A stretch of 64,000 bases of DNA from Adiantum capillus-veneris (GCA_014529385.2 CM043948.1:26663768-26727767); one strand, 5' to 3'; shown: positions 33,860-46,640, counted from the stretch's first letter. Program-made: numbers and translations. The notes: generated by a model not told the origin, from the letters alone.

Positions 33860-35113
33860 GCTCGAAGGAGATATGCTAAGGAGCTATCATCACAAGCTCT
33901 ACCATCAGGTAAAATCCACATTAATCTACTCAATGGGGGATCTCTACTCAGGGTATGATCAATTTCATCTTGCAATTGAAAGAAAAGACTTGACAACCAT
34001 GAGGACACCTTTGGATTTGGTAAGGATGTGTACCTTGCCGCAAAGAGCAACCAACTCGGTTGCACATATGATGAATGGGATGAATAAGGTCTTACGTGAC
34101 TTTATTCCTCAAATCACAATGCCTTTCATTGATGATTTGCCTATCAAACGATACAAAGAAGGTGGGAAAGATGAAGCTTTGGATATCAAGGGGTGCCGCA
34201 GGTTTGTGAAAAATCACATAAATGATCGTGATAAAATTTTATCTATGTTACTTTTTCAGGGAAAAAGTCTATGTTTGGTGTCAATGAAGTGCTCATTGTG
34301 GGACACATGTGCGGGCCATATGGTAGAAAACCTTGTCCAACAAAGGTAGATGCCATCCAAAGAATGAAAGAAGCATGCACTAGCATCACTGAGGTTAGAA
34401 GGTTTTTGGGAGCATGTGTCTTTTATGTTATTTGGATTCCACATTATGCACATGTAGCTAATCCTCTTTATCAATTTCTTAGAAAGAATCAAAAGTTTAA
34501 ATGGATAGAAGCACATGTAAAATCCATGAAAAGACTAATGGAGTTTCTCCAGTCAGTAACAACTTTGAGAAAGGTAGACTATGAGTGTCAAAGGCCAGTA
34601 ATTGTGACAGTAGACACGAGTCCTACAGGAATTGGATGGGCAACAGGGAAAGATGACGAAGAAGGACACAAATATGTAGTGAGATTTGGAGCAAAGGTAC
34701 TAAGTGCTCATCAAAGAAACTATCCATAGATAAAGAGAGAATTATGGGTTATGGTTATAACTTTGAAAAATGGAAAATAGTACCTAATTGGTCCATGTGT
34801 GGTTTTAGAAACAGATTTTCTACCACTTCTTGGGATGATTACAAGATGCTCAATGCCAGACATTGCTATGTTGCGGTGGATTGCCTACATTAAGTCATTA
34901 AATTTCGAGTTTAAGCACATTACACGTAAAGACAATACAATGGAAGATATACTATCAAGGGCAAGGTATGAAGATGAGTCACATATGATTAACGAGGGAG
35001 ATGATGTGGGCACAAAGTTCTATTCTATCTCTCATGTCAAACGTAACAATGTTTGCATGACTAATCCACTTGAATTTTTCTTGAAAGAGCTTTATGAAGG
35101 TGATTGGCTCTAA
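33860..35113 (+). pseudogene. Gypsy RT and RNase H remnant of another lineage (element D)
   Basis: RT: DLYSGYDQFHLAIERKDLTT, MMNGMNKVLRD, and PFIDDLPIK, where the usual Tyr/Val before x-D-D is Phe. Thumb: FGVNEVLIVGHMCG and VRRFLGACVFYVIWIPHYA. RNase H: VTVDTSPTGIGWATG (first Asp), HQRNYP, IKRELWVM (Glu), ETDFLPLLG (second Asp), then MLRWIAYIKSLNFEFKHITRKDN. The style DTSPTGIGW and MLRWIAYIKSLN differs from the other gypsies here. Frames are 33873-34349, 34271-34729 and 34799-35113 with a stop at 34729. Confidence 0.85.
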
Positions 35114-35740
35114 CAAAACAGGATGATTGTTCTAAATAATAATTCAAGAGGATACACAAGAAAGCATATGGATACTTTTTGAGGGATGGTTACGTGTGCA
35201 AGCATCCTAAACAAAAGGGTAATATACCACATAGGGTTATATGTAAAAAAGAGACTCAAGTAAAGCTCATGCAAGAGTTTCATGAGAGTCTATGGGCTAT
35301 GATAGGGGCGTGTGGGCAACCTTCTCCAAGTTGAAAGGAAAATACTGGTGGAAGGGTATGTATAAAGATTTATCTCAATTAGTAGAGTCATGTGTATCTT
35401 GTCAAATGTATTCAAATGTTCGACATTGTGATGGATTGCACCCTACATATCCACTAGCCATGCACTTTAAATGCGTTGTGGATTGCACCCTACATATCCA
35501 CTAGACATGCACTATAAATGTGTAACATAGCAATGTCTGGCATTGAGCATCTTGTAATCATAAAGGATACAATGATCCAGAAGATGTTGACGAGGAGAAA
35601 GAGCAAAACTTAGGTGAAGATCAAAGTGAAGATGGAGCTTTGGAATCATCCAGTGAAGAAGAAAGCAAGGAAGATGTACAAGAGGGCTGATCTTACAAAG
35701 AGAAAATGTGGCACGTACCGGAGGATGTGCAGGTTTAGAG
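35114..35740 (+). pseudogene. Integrase remnant of element D, core deleted
   Basis: Zinc-binding end: EFHESLWAMIGACG-type text, then KLKGKYWWKGMYKDL and CVSCQMYSN. The catalytic core that should follow is missing. An acidic tail is present (DEEKEQNLGEDQSEDG) up to a purine tract. Confidence 0.7.
35433..35526. repeat. 47-bp tandem duplication in the integrase remnant
   Basis: GGATTGCACCCTACATATCC...ATGCACT repeated at 35433 and 35480 with a few differences. Confidence 0.88.
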
Positions 35741-35748
35741 GGGGTGGA
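35735..35748 (+). other. Polypurine tract of element D
   Basis: TAGAGGGGGTGGA before TGTCGTGCTTTG, the probable start of a 3' LTR at 35749. Confidence 0.7.
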
Positions 35749-37545
35749 TGTCGTGCTTTGACACGTACATAATGGGAACGAATGCTACAAGATCTATCTT
35801 GTAACTTTTTAGATACATAAGTATATTTCCTATAATGTATATATGCATATCTAAGTATAATAATAAGCTTTCTATCTCATCCTATTATTTATCTCAAGGG
35901 TAACATATTCTTACTTTACCGTCAAAAAGTACTATTGGAAAAGCGTCAATAGCTCTACCTCTTGAACTTGGAGCAAAAAGCATTGGTTCTTTCTTTCTAC
36001 TATCTCATTTATTATCTCAGACCCCAGCTAGATCCTATATCTAGGATAACTTCCAATATATATATATTCTATGTATTTTACATACATTTCTTACATTTTT
36101 TTTTTAATAGCTACTAGGAAGGAATCATATTCTAGTGGGACACTAGCTTGCATGATTTTCAAAGATGCACTCATTTTAATGCATTATTAAGAGGATGATT
36201 ACAAACCTTTGTCAAGGAGAAATGTCATGCTTTTGTATTTCATGAGGTGTCCATTGGAATCAAGTGGAAGTCTAAGCTAAGGGGACCACAACAAGAATTT
36301 TGCTCTCACTCTTAGAAAGTCATTTTCTCTATAAATTCCAGATTCTCCTTGCTACATGTACATATCTCCCCACAGTATCCTTATTGCCTACATGCAAGAA
36401 TAGGGCTTGGAAGTTGGGAGGAAAATTCTCTTTCCTTTACTTCTCTCATATCTACATTTTTCCCATACTAAAGTTATCCTAGATGAATAATCCACATGAT
36501 GTGAATTTCTATCGTTTCCACTCTATGCGATCTATTATAATTAACGTATGGATTAGACGTAAAATACACTTTCAACAACGTATAGTGTTTCTCTTTGGCC
36601 TAGAAAGGATCAATGAAATACTTATTTCATCAGATCCCATCATACTACCCCTTATAGACTATAATTTTTTTTTTTGATGTAAGTGTAGTTATCTTGCTAT
36701 GAACCAAGAGAATCTGTACACACAATTAATCCTAATCACTAGGCAAAACATATATATTATGGTAAGCATAAAATTACAATTCCAAAGAATAATCCGTAGC
36801 CTATTTGGTCGGCAAAGATTGAACGCCATTAACTCATCTATTAACCCTTTCATATTACCCATGATACGATACGACCATAGCCTTGATGTTTTCATCTTTG
36901 TATTGTTTTGATATTCTCTTTTGTGTTCTTTCTTTGTGTGTGTGAGTGCAAGAGAGAAAGAGTGGGGATTCTTTGATTGCACTTCCTTCTAAACCCTAGA
37001 CTTGAAGGGCAATTTTGATAGAGTTTGATTGGAGTGTGTTTGGAAAGGCTAACTATAGGAAGACACATTAATTTTTCAAGGATTTCATGCAAAATTGTTC
37101 CAAATTCTAGTACAAGGAAATTTTATAGTACCAAGTGTGAGCTCAGTCAAGGGATTTTGCAAAAACTAAAGGAATGAAAAGTGCGGTATGCTTAAATGGA
37201 TCACAGAGGAATGCAAAAAAACTTGTGAATTGGGCAAAATTTGTCAGCCCAGCTAGAATCGTCAAACATGCTCCAAGTGATCTGAAAGTGGATGGGCAGA
37301 TGTTATTTGGTATGAACTGCAACTTCAAAGCATTAGAACACCAAAATTAAACTTAGTCTAGCCACATGGATCAATCCAAGTTAGCACCAAAAAACCAATA
37401 TAGCAAAGTCGGACCAAACTAGGGCATAGCATTCAAAATTGGATAAACTCAGGAAAAACTAACCCAAACTTCAAAAGATCTCACCAGTGTGCTAGGATAG
37501 GCTATAGGGACATGCATGCAAAGTTTCATCCCAAAATTTGACCAA

Positions 37546-37565
37546 ACATGGATCGTGACCCATGT
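37546..37565. repeat. 20-bp palindrome, variant copy
   Basis: ACATGGATCGTGACCCATGT, differing at two inner positions from the perfect form. Confidence 0.85.
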
Positions 37566-37803
37566 ACATTTTTTACATTTCTAGGCCAAAACTTTACCAT
37601 CAGCTCCCAAATGTCAAGTAAAGTGTGACCCTACAGTTTCAAGCCATTTGGACATCAAAACCCTAGTAAAAGTGCCAAAATCTTGTAAGTATACAAAATT
37701 TTTAAATTTTGGCCTAGATTCCAAACTAGTGATTCAAATCACAAAAGTTTTGAGCCATAGCATCCTTATGACATACTTTATTAAAATTCTAAAAGGTGCT
37801 CCA

Positions 37804-37823
37804 ACATGGATCGCGATCCATGT
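37804..37823. repeat. 20-bp palindrome, perfect copy
   Basis: ACATGGATCGCGATCCATGT, self-complementary throughout. Confidence 0.92.
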
Positions 37824-38100
37824 ACCTCTGACCTAGATTTGACTTGCAACCCATTGACCTAGTGCCCATAGTTGTCCTAGTTGCACTAGTGCAGTTTGGT
37901 TAAATTTGTAGTTGTTTTGAACAAGTTATGATCATTTTGCATTTATGGTCAAGTTTGCATTTTTTAAAACCAGTTTCCAAGCCTAAACAAGTGATTTTCT
38001 GGTAGCACAATGCCTTGATGGAAAGCTAAAACGGAGTAAGAGATTGATCCCTCTGCCCATATTTGAAGGCCCTTGGCCTATGAAAAGCAGTTAAATGAAA

Positions 38101-39202
38101 AGTTTAAATTGAAAAGCATCTAGTCCGAAATTCCTCAAAATTCCCTGACTCGTTGCTCATTGCCCTCCATTGCCCAATCCCCCTCACGCAGCCTCTCCCT
38201 ACCCTCACCCGCCTCGCCCGCTGTCTGCTGCCTACCTCATCCTCCCCTTTACCCACCCTTTTCCCCCTTTGCGCACCCCCTTCCCTTGCTCCATTCACCT
38301 CGCCTTATCCCCCCCCCCCCCCTCCGAGTCACACTTTCGGCTCAAAGGCGGGCTGTATTTTAAACTTCCTTGTGAGCGCCTCATCGCCAACGCCCTCCTC
38401 GATTCAATAGTAGACACAGAATGGCAGCTTCTTCTCCACCTGAGACGGACTCCCATAGAAGCCCCCTCACACGACACCACAGAGCTGACCCTTTGACTTG
38501 CTCTTTCGCCATAAGAGGAAGCGAGGTTGATGGCGAAAGTGGAGCACTTGCAAGCCACTTTGCTTATCTGTAAGATCATTGGCATTTGGCTCATTCTGGG
38601 CGAGGTTCGAGGTTTACTTCAGGCCCGTCTCCTCTCCGATGTGGGCAAGATCACCGATATCTAGATCCTTGGGAGAGGGTACTACTAGGTAGAGTTCAAG
38701 TCTCAAGAGATGACGACCAAGGTGATTTTGATGAGCCTGCTTGGCATCCGAGTAGCTCCCCAGTACCTCGAGCTTACTCCCAACGATGGAATCATGGTTT
38801 TGACCCTACTACAGATGTGCTTGAGGAGGAGGCAAACTTGCCGATCTCGGTCTGTTTCCCAGGCCTGAGGCGAGAGTACCTCCCTCTTCCCCTAGGATTG
38901 GTTCCATGTTCGGGATAGTTCTATAGTCTCCGTGCACTACAACTTCATTTGTGGCTAAGGTCGCAAGTTTACCTATTGTGCGGGTTCTTGTTCGAGGCCC
39001 CGGTGCGGTCACTTTTTAGAATGTGTATGCTATCACGTGAGTTAATCGGAGAGGATTATTAAAAGGTCAAAATGTATCAAAATGTATACATACAGAGGGG
39101 GGTGGGGGTTTTTTAAATAGGCACATAGTGTAAATATAGTATGTATATTGAGGTATTATTAATAACCTCTTGAACGCACGTGATATAAGAAGCTTTTGAT
39201 AA
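38101..39202 (+). other. C-rich stretch and decayed 5' part next to a LINE
   Basis: 38150-38340 is strongly C/T-rich (CCCTCACCC, a run of C at 38311-38322) and gives proline-rich shadow frames. 38586-38918 is open for 110 codons but unrecognised. It could be the 5' end of the LINE that follows. Confidence 0.4.
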
Positions 39203-39439
39203 GTGACCGCCCCGGGTTTGAGGCACACACTCCCTCCCCAAGGTGGTGCTGGTGCCTCCGGTGATTGGGGGATGGATCAAATAGAGTGTAAGTGTTTCAT
39301 TTGCAGGCAGATGGACCATTTTGCAAAGGCCTATCCTTGCAGGAGACCTCGACCCACAGCGCATGCGCAACCTCCCAAGGTTGAGCATGCCAAGAAGCCA
39401 GATGCACAGGATGGTACCTCACCTGAGGCCAGTGATTAG
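39203..39439 (+). pseudogene. Zinc-knuckle part of LINE ORF1 (L1-like)
   Basis: CFICRQMDHFAKAYPC, a CCHC knuckle with the spacing to the last Cys changed (x6 not x4), followed by a Pro/Arg-rich tail. This kind of knuckle follows the RNA-binding domain in plant L1 ORF1 proteins. Gypsy gags use it too, but the RT C-terminal parts downstream fit a LINE. Confidence 0.55.
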
Positions 39440-40140
39440 ACAGCTCTGACGGTTGGCAGCAGGTGCCTGACTGCCATCGATAGGGGTAGGCTTGCCCTAG
39501 TGCTCCCTCTGGTGGTCTACCTTCTGCAGCTCACGAGCACTGGGTTCCGACTAGGAACCGTTTTGACCCCCTTCAGTAGGACCTACCTGAGGAGGCCCCG
39601 TCCACTTCAGTTCCTCCACTTTCACCTCCTCATCCCTTAGATGCTGCCACTCCGCTTCCCCCGTCTCCTCCCCCTCCCTCATGTCCACCTCCAATTCCCG
39701 TCCCTCCTCTCTTCCCGGTGGGGCCCACATCCTCATCTCTGAACCCCTCCTCCTCAGACGCAGGGGGACTTGACACGTGTCTGCCGCGAGGCGATCTCTT
39801 GGTAGTGCTTTCGCTACAAGCCGTGTGGCTCAAGAGGGACAACCCCATATGAGGCCGCCTTTTTTGGTGCAGACTTCTCCTTTTGCAGTAGTCCCTAGAG
39901 ATTTGACTAGCTTTGACATTCGTAGACGCTGGGACTTCTTGGACTACAGCTTCACACGGTTCCTGGGTGACTCTTCTCCTAACCTGGAGGAGGCTTGCTT
40001 TCGAGTCCACGTCCTCTTTCTTGCAGCTAGAGGCATTGATGCTTTGGACATAGTGGTGGGTTTCTCCTTTTCGCTATGCGGTAGGGATCCCACAGAGTGG
40101 ACCCTGCACACAGTTCTCGACTAGCTCTTGATTTAGGCTA
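39440..40140 (+). pseudogene. Decayed LINE body, no conserved motif
   Basis: Frame 39777-40124 (FDIRRRWDFLDYSFTRF...) is not recognised. Endonuclease and most of the RT, expected here, are not seen, so a large deletion is likely. Confidence 0.4.
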
Positions 40141-42078
40141 TTGAGTAGAGAGGCTGATCAGGAAAGGGCGCAATACTCAGATAGCCCGGGCCAAAGTGGC
40201 TTGGCAGGTCATCATTGTACCTTGTTCTCAGGGGGGGTTGGGGATCATAGACCCTGTACAATAGAGCAGAGCCCTTTTTGGGAAGTTTGTTGTCAGAAGA
40301 CTACTTCCAGGGGAGGAGCCCTGGAAGGCGTTTTTGCTTCAGCAGATTAGAGCTAGAGTGCCTCAGGCTGGAGGCCCTTGCAGACCTTCCACCAGATAGA
40401 TTTTCACAGAGATGCGCAGAGTTGGCCTCGGCAGGAGACTAGAGGACCATTTTATTGTGAGCCTTCTTTATTCTTGGGAGCAGCTGTGAGAGGCATGGAG
40501 AAGCACTAGACTACTTGCACGGAGGAGCGCCTGAGAGAGCCCCTTGTTTGGAACCCCATGATCAACACTTAGAGAGGCCACTTGGTTGTTATTAGGCCTC
40601 ATGTGTCTTGGGGTCCCATGGTAGAGGGTCCAGCATGCACTTTGGTTGACTGGCTACAGTTCTCAGGTTTGTTAGAGGAGCTTCAGAGCATCCAGCTACA
40701 AGGCATGAGAGGAGTGTAGAGCATGTATCAGGACATCATAGAGGCAGTACCTATTGAGTGGCTTACACCTCTCAAGTTAGTAGCACCCAGATGGATGGGG
40801 GTCTTCACTCGACTAGAGGTCCTCATCGCAATTCGGGCTTGCTCAGAGATAGTACCCTCCATGTTTTTTGAGCTACAGGGTGAGGGTCCGTTACATAGAG
40901 TCTCAATCGAGGCCCCACATGTTGCAGAGTGTTTTTTTCAGATTATTAGAGTTGTGGGCATCTGTGGGAGGACTTGTGTCATAGATCCTGACCCAACACC
41001 TCTTGAGACAAGCCACTAGAGACTGTGGGATTGGGAGAGCTGTCCATTCGCACGAGTGTAGTGGAATATTGGAGAGTGGTTTTAGAGGGACCCTTTCTCC
41101 TCAGTCGACCATCCAGGTGTCCCTTTTCTTCACTACATTGTTAGACTGGGACGTCACATACTAGCACCACGGAGAGAGGCTCGTCCTGTTGCAGCACCTC
41201 ATTGGCAGGAGGAGGTCTCATAGTTGAGTTCTTGTCAGCCTTTTGGGTGAGGTTGTGGGACGCCAGATAGCCGCGGCGAGTCACTTTGTTCTAGTGGCTG
41301 GTTGCACAAGAGCTACAGTAGTGGGGAGCTGGCTTGTACATAGTGGTCTCTCGGTAGCATGTGCAGCTTGTGACCATCCTGTGGAGAGTCAACATCACTG
41401 TCTTTGGGACTTCCCTATGGCACAACAGGTTTGGCTTCATGTCCTTTGGTTGATGCCATCTCTTTTCACATCACGATAGTACACTTGGTGGGCAGCTGCA
41501 TGGTCCACTCTCACGGTCTTGGCACTACAGTTTGAGCTATCCTCCACCAGCAAGATGATAGTGATACAAGGGGGTCAACCTACACTCCAGTCTGCTATAC
41601 AGAACTTACTCCAGAGGAGTGGTGCACTAAGAGAGGGAGGAGTGTTGGGAGCTCATGTGTGGCGTGGCACTTTGGTTCATCTGGCGGGTCCACTGCTTCA
41701 ACATCTTTGAGGCTCACCCTGTACCTCTAGCAGAGACAATTCAAGATTTATGGCTAGAGCTAATCCATACTCTCAAGGGACAATTTGAGAGACTCTAGGG
41801 GAGCTTCAACCGCATGCGGGACCGTAGAGAGGCTTTCTTTCGACTATGGCACCCTAGGACTTTCTTCACCATTGTCCAAGGTGTGCTCAGATGGCACTAC
41901 CATCCACCTGCGTGTCTCTTCCCTCCTCCCATCTCATGATTTAGCCTCATTGTACATATGTTGTTTTTTCATTGGGAGAGTCTCCCCTTGTGATTGTTGT
42001 AGCCCTCTCTAGTAGAGATGGTTGTAGCCCTATGGGCAGTTTCATTAACTAATAGAAGGATCTCTTTCTTGGAAAAAA
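40141..42078 (+). pseudogene. LINE ORF2 C-terminal region with zinc-binding domain and 3' end
   Basis: After 40170 one frame reads KVAWQVI...GGLGIIDP and QSRALFGKFVVR, LLPGEEPWK, the segment after the RT palm in plant L1-type ORF2. At 41340-41460 the text CAACDHPVESQHHCLWDFP...VWLHVL is a zf-RVT domain. The 3' end has TTCATTAACTAATAGAAGG and a short A run (42071-42078), as in L1-like elements. Many stops and shifts. Confidence 0.72.
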
Positions 42079-42429
42079 AATGAGGGAGAGCAAAGGAGGG
42101 TGGGGGAAAGGTAAAGTAGCCATTACCAGGGAAGAGTCCCCTCTTTGTGAGTAGACAGGCTTCTCTTTAGCTCTACGTTGTCGTGTCGTTCTGCTTCCAC
42201 AATGGAAAATAGGGTTAAAAGATTTGTATATGTTAATTGTGAGTGATGGGGGCATGACGCAATCGAGTATAAAGATAAATGTATGCCAGATGTGGTTTTT
42301 GCGGCCAATAAGTGTGTTTTTTATGTTGATAATCCGGGATGCCTCGAAGTTTCTAAAGTGCAAGTTTATGGTTGGATTATGTAGTGCTCAAAGTGCTCTC
42401 CTTGCTTGTCTCTATGGTTAACGAATGGA

Positions 42430-43557
42430 AAGGTTATGGACACTTAAATATTTTTCAAGGCCAGGTCAATACTTTTGGACTGGTCTCGAGATGCGTGCCC
42501 AAGAGATTTTTTTAACTTTGCTAGGGTTTTTCTTGGTAGCCTCAGAGACAAACTCTGCAATGGGCTTTATGGAACCCGATTCGGGTTAAAAATAGAGAAG
42601 CTATTGTCAAAATACAATATTGTCAGACAACTTTGTGGGTTTTCTTGTCTTGCAGGGCTGAGGTTTTTAAGCTTGCAAGCAAAATATTTGGAGCTATGGT
42701 TGACAATTATGACACCAAAAGAGCACCCGTTTTTATAGCCGGTTGCTACATTCCTCATCTTGATTCTCCCAGTTATGATTGCATGGATAGAGATCAACCA
42801 TTTTTTAATTTAGAAGAGAACATAGCTTATTTCAAAGGTGAAGGTGATGTTATTGTATTTGGGGATATGAATGCTCGCACAAAAACATTGCACCATGATA
42901 CTCAACAATTTGATATGCCATACATCTTAAGCGAGTTGGAGGAAGTTCACTTGTATGATCATACTTCAATGGATGATAAAGAGCCGGATATTTATAAAAA
43001 TTTAGTTTTACACGTGTAATAGCACGGGTATGCTCATTGCCAATGGTGTATCTTTGTGGAGTGGAACCAATGGATTTACATGTAGGAAACATAATGGGGA
43101 TTGTGTGATTGACTATATGCTACTCTCCCAAGCTATCATTTATCGCATAAAGAGTTTTATGTTTGGTCAATGGACCTCAAAGTCACACCATCGGACCTTA
43201 TGTATTGACATTTTATGTGGAGAAGAAGCAACTAAGCATGATAATCTTAGCCAAAGGGAAGAGAAATTATCACTATGTATGGATTTCAGATGGGCACCAA
43301 TGTATATTGAAATGGTTGAGAAAACGTTATGGATGGCGAAAGTATTTTATGGTTCACTCCCATTTATGCCCTCTTTTTTTACTATCGAGGATGTATGGGT
43401 GGGCTTGAAAAGTTGTCCACTCGCAAAGCGGGAGATATTCAAGGTATCAAGCTAGAGATGATCAAATGTACGGGATATTTTACCCATGATTGGATGTGTG
43501 ATATGTTCAATCTTGCACTTCAACATGGTATGCCTTATGATTGGAGTACTAATTGGG
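42430..43557 (+). pseudogene. LINE endonuclease (second LINE, part 1)
   Basis: Exonuclease-endonuclease-phosphatase type domain. GCYIPHLDSPSYDCMDRD, then VIVFGDMNART (the G-D-x-N motif), then GFTCRKHNGDCVIDYMLLSQ and WTSKSHHRTLCID, where the final SDH motif is SHH. A stop at 43019 splits it. The domain nicks target DNA for priming. The reading continues to 43557, where the TTAA transposon sits. Confidence 0.85.
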
Positions 43558-43561
43558 TTAA

Positions 43562-44898
43562 CACTAGAATGGTAACCTAACAGGACATAAAAGTGTCCTT
43601 TCAGGGTTTTGGGAAAAAATTCCAAAACAATAGTAGATCCACTCATTTTGAAAAATCCTTTCATGATCTTATAGTTCAATAACTACTACATATGGAAAAA
43701 ATGAGAAACTTGTAATTTTTCTCATCCCTTGGTCACTACAAGCCTCCAAAGTTGATGGACCAGTGCATTTTGCCCAAAACAGCATTTTCTTATGGTTGAT
43801 TGCATATAAATAAGAGTGGGGATTTTTGTAGGACATGAGATAAAATGCCCCGTTAACTTCAATGGGTTGGTGACCAAAAAATATAGGTGCTTTTACCTCA
43901 CTTTTTTTTTTTGGGCAGAAAAAATAGGTACAAAAAAGTTACATTTTGGCCATTCTGCGGACCTATCATCAAAGTTTCTATAGTCACGCTCAATACAGAT
44001 ACTATATACATGTTTTCTTAGTTCCCTTTGGGCCTTTGGATTCAAAGAATCCATGGATCATGTCAAAAGGATAATGGATCTCTTACAATTGGAACCTTGG
44101 GGGCAATTGTAAAGTGCTAAATACAGCAAACATGAAAAAATTGGGTTTAGCATTATGACCACTAGAAACCCATAGAAACTACTCAATATCTAGCCAAGTT
44201 TGTAGTCTATGATTAGATATGGTTACTACCTACAAAATACACACAATTGGCTTAAGAAACTAGCAATATTGAGAAAGTTATACTTGCTACTCTAAAATGT
44301 ATCGTATTCTTCAGCAATCAAAAAACTCAACCATCATCATATACTATGCTATATAGCATATTAGGTCCCCCAAAACTCAAGGAAGATTAGCTTTATGTTA
44401 TACATTACACTTACACAATCAAAATTGAATTTGGATATCAAGAAAGCCACCAGAAAAATCATAAAAGTGCTAATTTTGGCCAAAAAACAGGATTATGCAA
44501 TTCTTGTAAATTGGTCATAACTTTCAATTTTAACACTTAGCTCTCCCTAAAAGCATCAAAACATGTTGAGAACTATGAAGGCCTAACCTCTAGCCATCTA
44601 AACCTCACAAACATGAAGTTTAGAGTGGTATAGTTGCCAAAAATTGAAAAAAAGCCAAAAACAGGACCTGTTTTTTCACACAGTTTAGGTTCAAAAATGT
44701 TGTGCAAGAGTAAGGTTAATGGTGAGATCGATACTCCAAAAAAAATGCTAAGTTTTTTTCAGCCCATAAGGCAAATTTGTGGATATATAGCACCTAAAAA
44801 TTCATTTTCATACTCTTCAAATAATTCAAGCAAAATGGTCATTTAATAGGACACAAAAGTGTCCAAGGACATAAAAGTGTCCTGTTACCATTCTAGTG
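43562..44898. mobile_element. TTAA-flanked inverted-repeat DNA transposon, copy 2
   Basis: 1337 bp, reverse orientation to 19005-20347 and collinear with it. Ends CACTAGAATGGTAA and TTACCATTCTAGTG, flanked by TTAA at 43558-43561 and 44899-44902. Splits the LINE between endonuclease and RT: the host frame reads TNWVN before it and PLHKEGDV after. Non-coding. Confidence 0.9.
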
Positions 44899-44902
44899 TT
44901 AA

Positions 44903-46640
44903 ACCTTTGCATAAGGAGGGGATGTAAAGAATGTAAACAACTACTGGACTATAATGTTTGGGTCTCTTATGGGTGCATAATGGAGATGAAATTGAGTGAT
45001 TGGACTGAAGAAAATGACAAACATGCAAAAGGACAAGCGGGTTTTCGTTGATGCCATAGCACCATTGATCATCTTGTCACTCTTCGTCTTCTCATGGAGG
45101 AAAGTCGATTGAAAGGCAAGCGATTGTATTTTTGTTTTGTGGACTTAAAGAAAGCCTTTGATATGATTCCATGTAACAATTTGTGGAGAAGGCTGAAAGA
45201 ACTCCAAGTGCCAAGTGAGTTTATGCTTGCGGTTTCTCAAATCTATGAGAAGGTGATTTGTCAATTGCTCATGGGAAGAGGAATTTCAGAAATTTTCGTA
45301 AGCACTATTGAAGTTAAACAAGGATTTCCATTGTCACCAACTTTGTTGGTCTATACATCGATCAATTGGAACAAATGGTACTTGACTTTATGCAAGAAGA
45401 AGGCATTGAAGAGGTCCCTATTTGCAATGTTGTAATCATGCTTTTGTTGTATCCGGATGATGTAGTGCTTCTAGCACACAGTTTAGAAGATGCACAAAAG
45501 CTTATGGTTGTTCTTGAGAAGTTTTGCTTGCACAGTGGGCTGATTGTGAATGAATCCAAAACAAAGGTTATGCTTGTGAAAACCAACCATAAGGAGAAGC
45601 CATGCATTGTGTACAACAATGAGACACTTGAATTACTTGTTGAGAGCTATAAGTACCTTGGCCTTGAGGTTCCGTCCAATCACAAGTAGTACGAATGTGC
45701 TATGCGTCATTTGGAAGCAGGAAAGAGAGCATATTATGCATTTGAGAACATGTGAAATGCAGGAAACATCAAGTGTTGGGTTCTCAAGAAGTACCTTTTG
45801 GTGACACTTGTTCTTCTTTATGGAGTTGAAGTGTGGGGCGAAAGCATCTCAAAGTCTTCTTGGAAAGAGTTTGAGAATGTCTAAAAGCGCTTTATTAAAA
45901 ACTTTCTCCAAGTCAAGACACAAATACCATATATGCTCCTACTTCTTGAGTCGGGATCTCTTCCAATTGAGGTTATGGGCATGGAAAGGGTTGTGGAGTA
46001 CATGATAAAGATGCATCAAAACCCCTCACGTCGATTTCCTAAAATTGCATGGGAAGTAAGCAAAAAAGTTCAAAAAACACATAAAAGCAAGATCTTGAGC
46101 ACGGGATGGATGCAAGACATAACGAAATGGTTTGGGAGATGGATACATTACACTTGCTACATGATGCTTCAATTTACTCCCAAGTGAGTGAAGCTTTTCT
46201 ACAACGCCAATGTTTTACGGCTTTGGAGAAATCCGGTGGGTCATGCTTCATACATTACACTACTCATATTTCTCCCAACTACAAAACCATGTTCTTCGCC
46301 GAAAGAGGAAATCATACTCACACTTACATGCTTGAGCCTATCCCCTTGTCAGTGATATGCACTATCGCAGCCATTCAGCTTAGCTCCCATTTCCTTCGAT
46401 GCAAGACAAGGCGTTGGGGCACATTATGCTCATTGCAAGTTTGAGAGTCTGAGTACCACACACTATTGGAGTGCCCAGCTTTTGGTCATGTCCACACTTG
46501 CTTCTCTCACATTTTCAGCCATGACTTAGACCTACACACTTTCCTCTTCCAAAAAATACAAGAGAGAGCCAACAATTATCTATCGCAAAGTTCCATAGAA
46601 AAGCCACCTCTACCCCAAGATTATTGAGCCGTAGCATGTG
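44903..46640 (+). pseudogene. LINE reverse transcriptase and C-terminus (second LINE, part 2)
   Basis: RT: LYFCFVDLKKAFDMIP (first Asp), EVKQGFPLSPTLL, then YPDDVVLLAHS, where the usual Y-A-D-D is Y-P-D-D. ESKTKVMLV, YKYLGLEV follow. C-terminal part: LLYGVEVWGES, FENVQKRFIKNFLQVKTQIPYMLLL, PIEVMGMERVVEYMIKMH. A terminal Cys/His cluster near 46450-46500 reads ESEYHTLLECPAFGH. Frames shift at about 45370 and 45900. Reverse transcribes from nicked target DNA. Confidence 0.9.

Larger units (their letters stand above)
35749..38100. other. LTR start of element D and AT-rich region with two palindromes
   Basis: From 35749 a likely 3' LTR of unknown end (a candidate lies in the AT-rich text near 36060). 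The rest has only short frames. Two copies of the palindrome also found at 54-55 kb lie at 37546-37565 (imperfect) and 37804-37823 (perfect). Confidence 0.5.

Noticed and set aside
38153-38496. Three overlapping proline-rich frames
   Set aside because: All three frames are open because the DNA is C-rich; no codon signal favours one.
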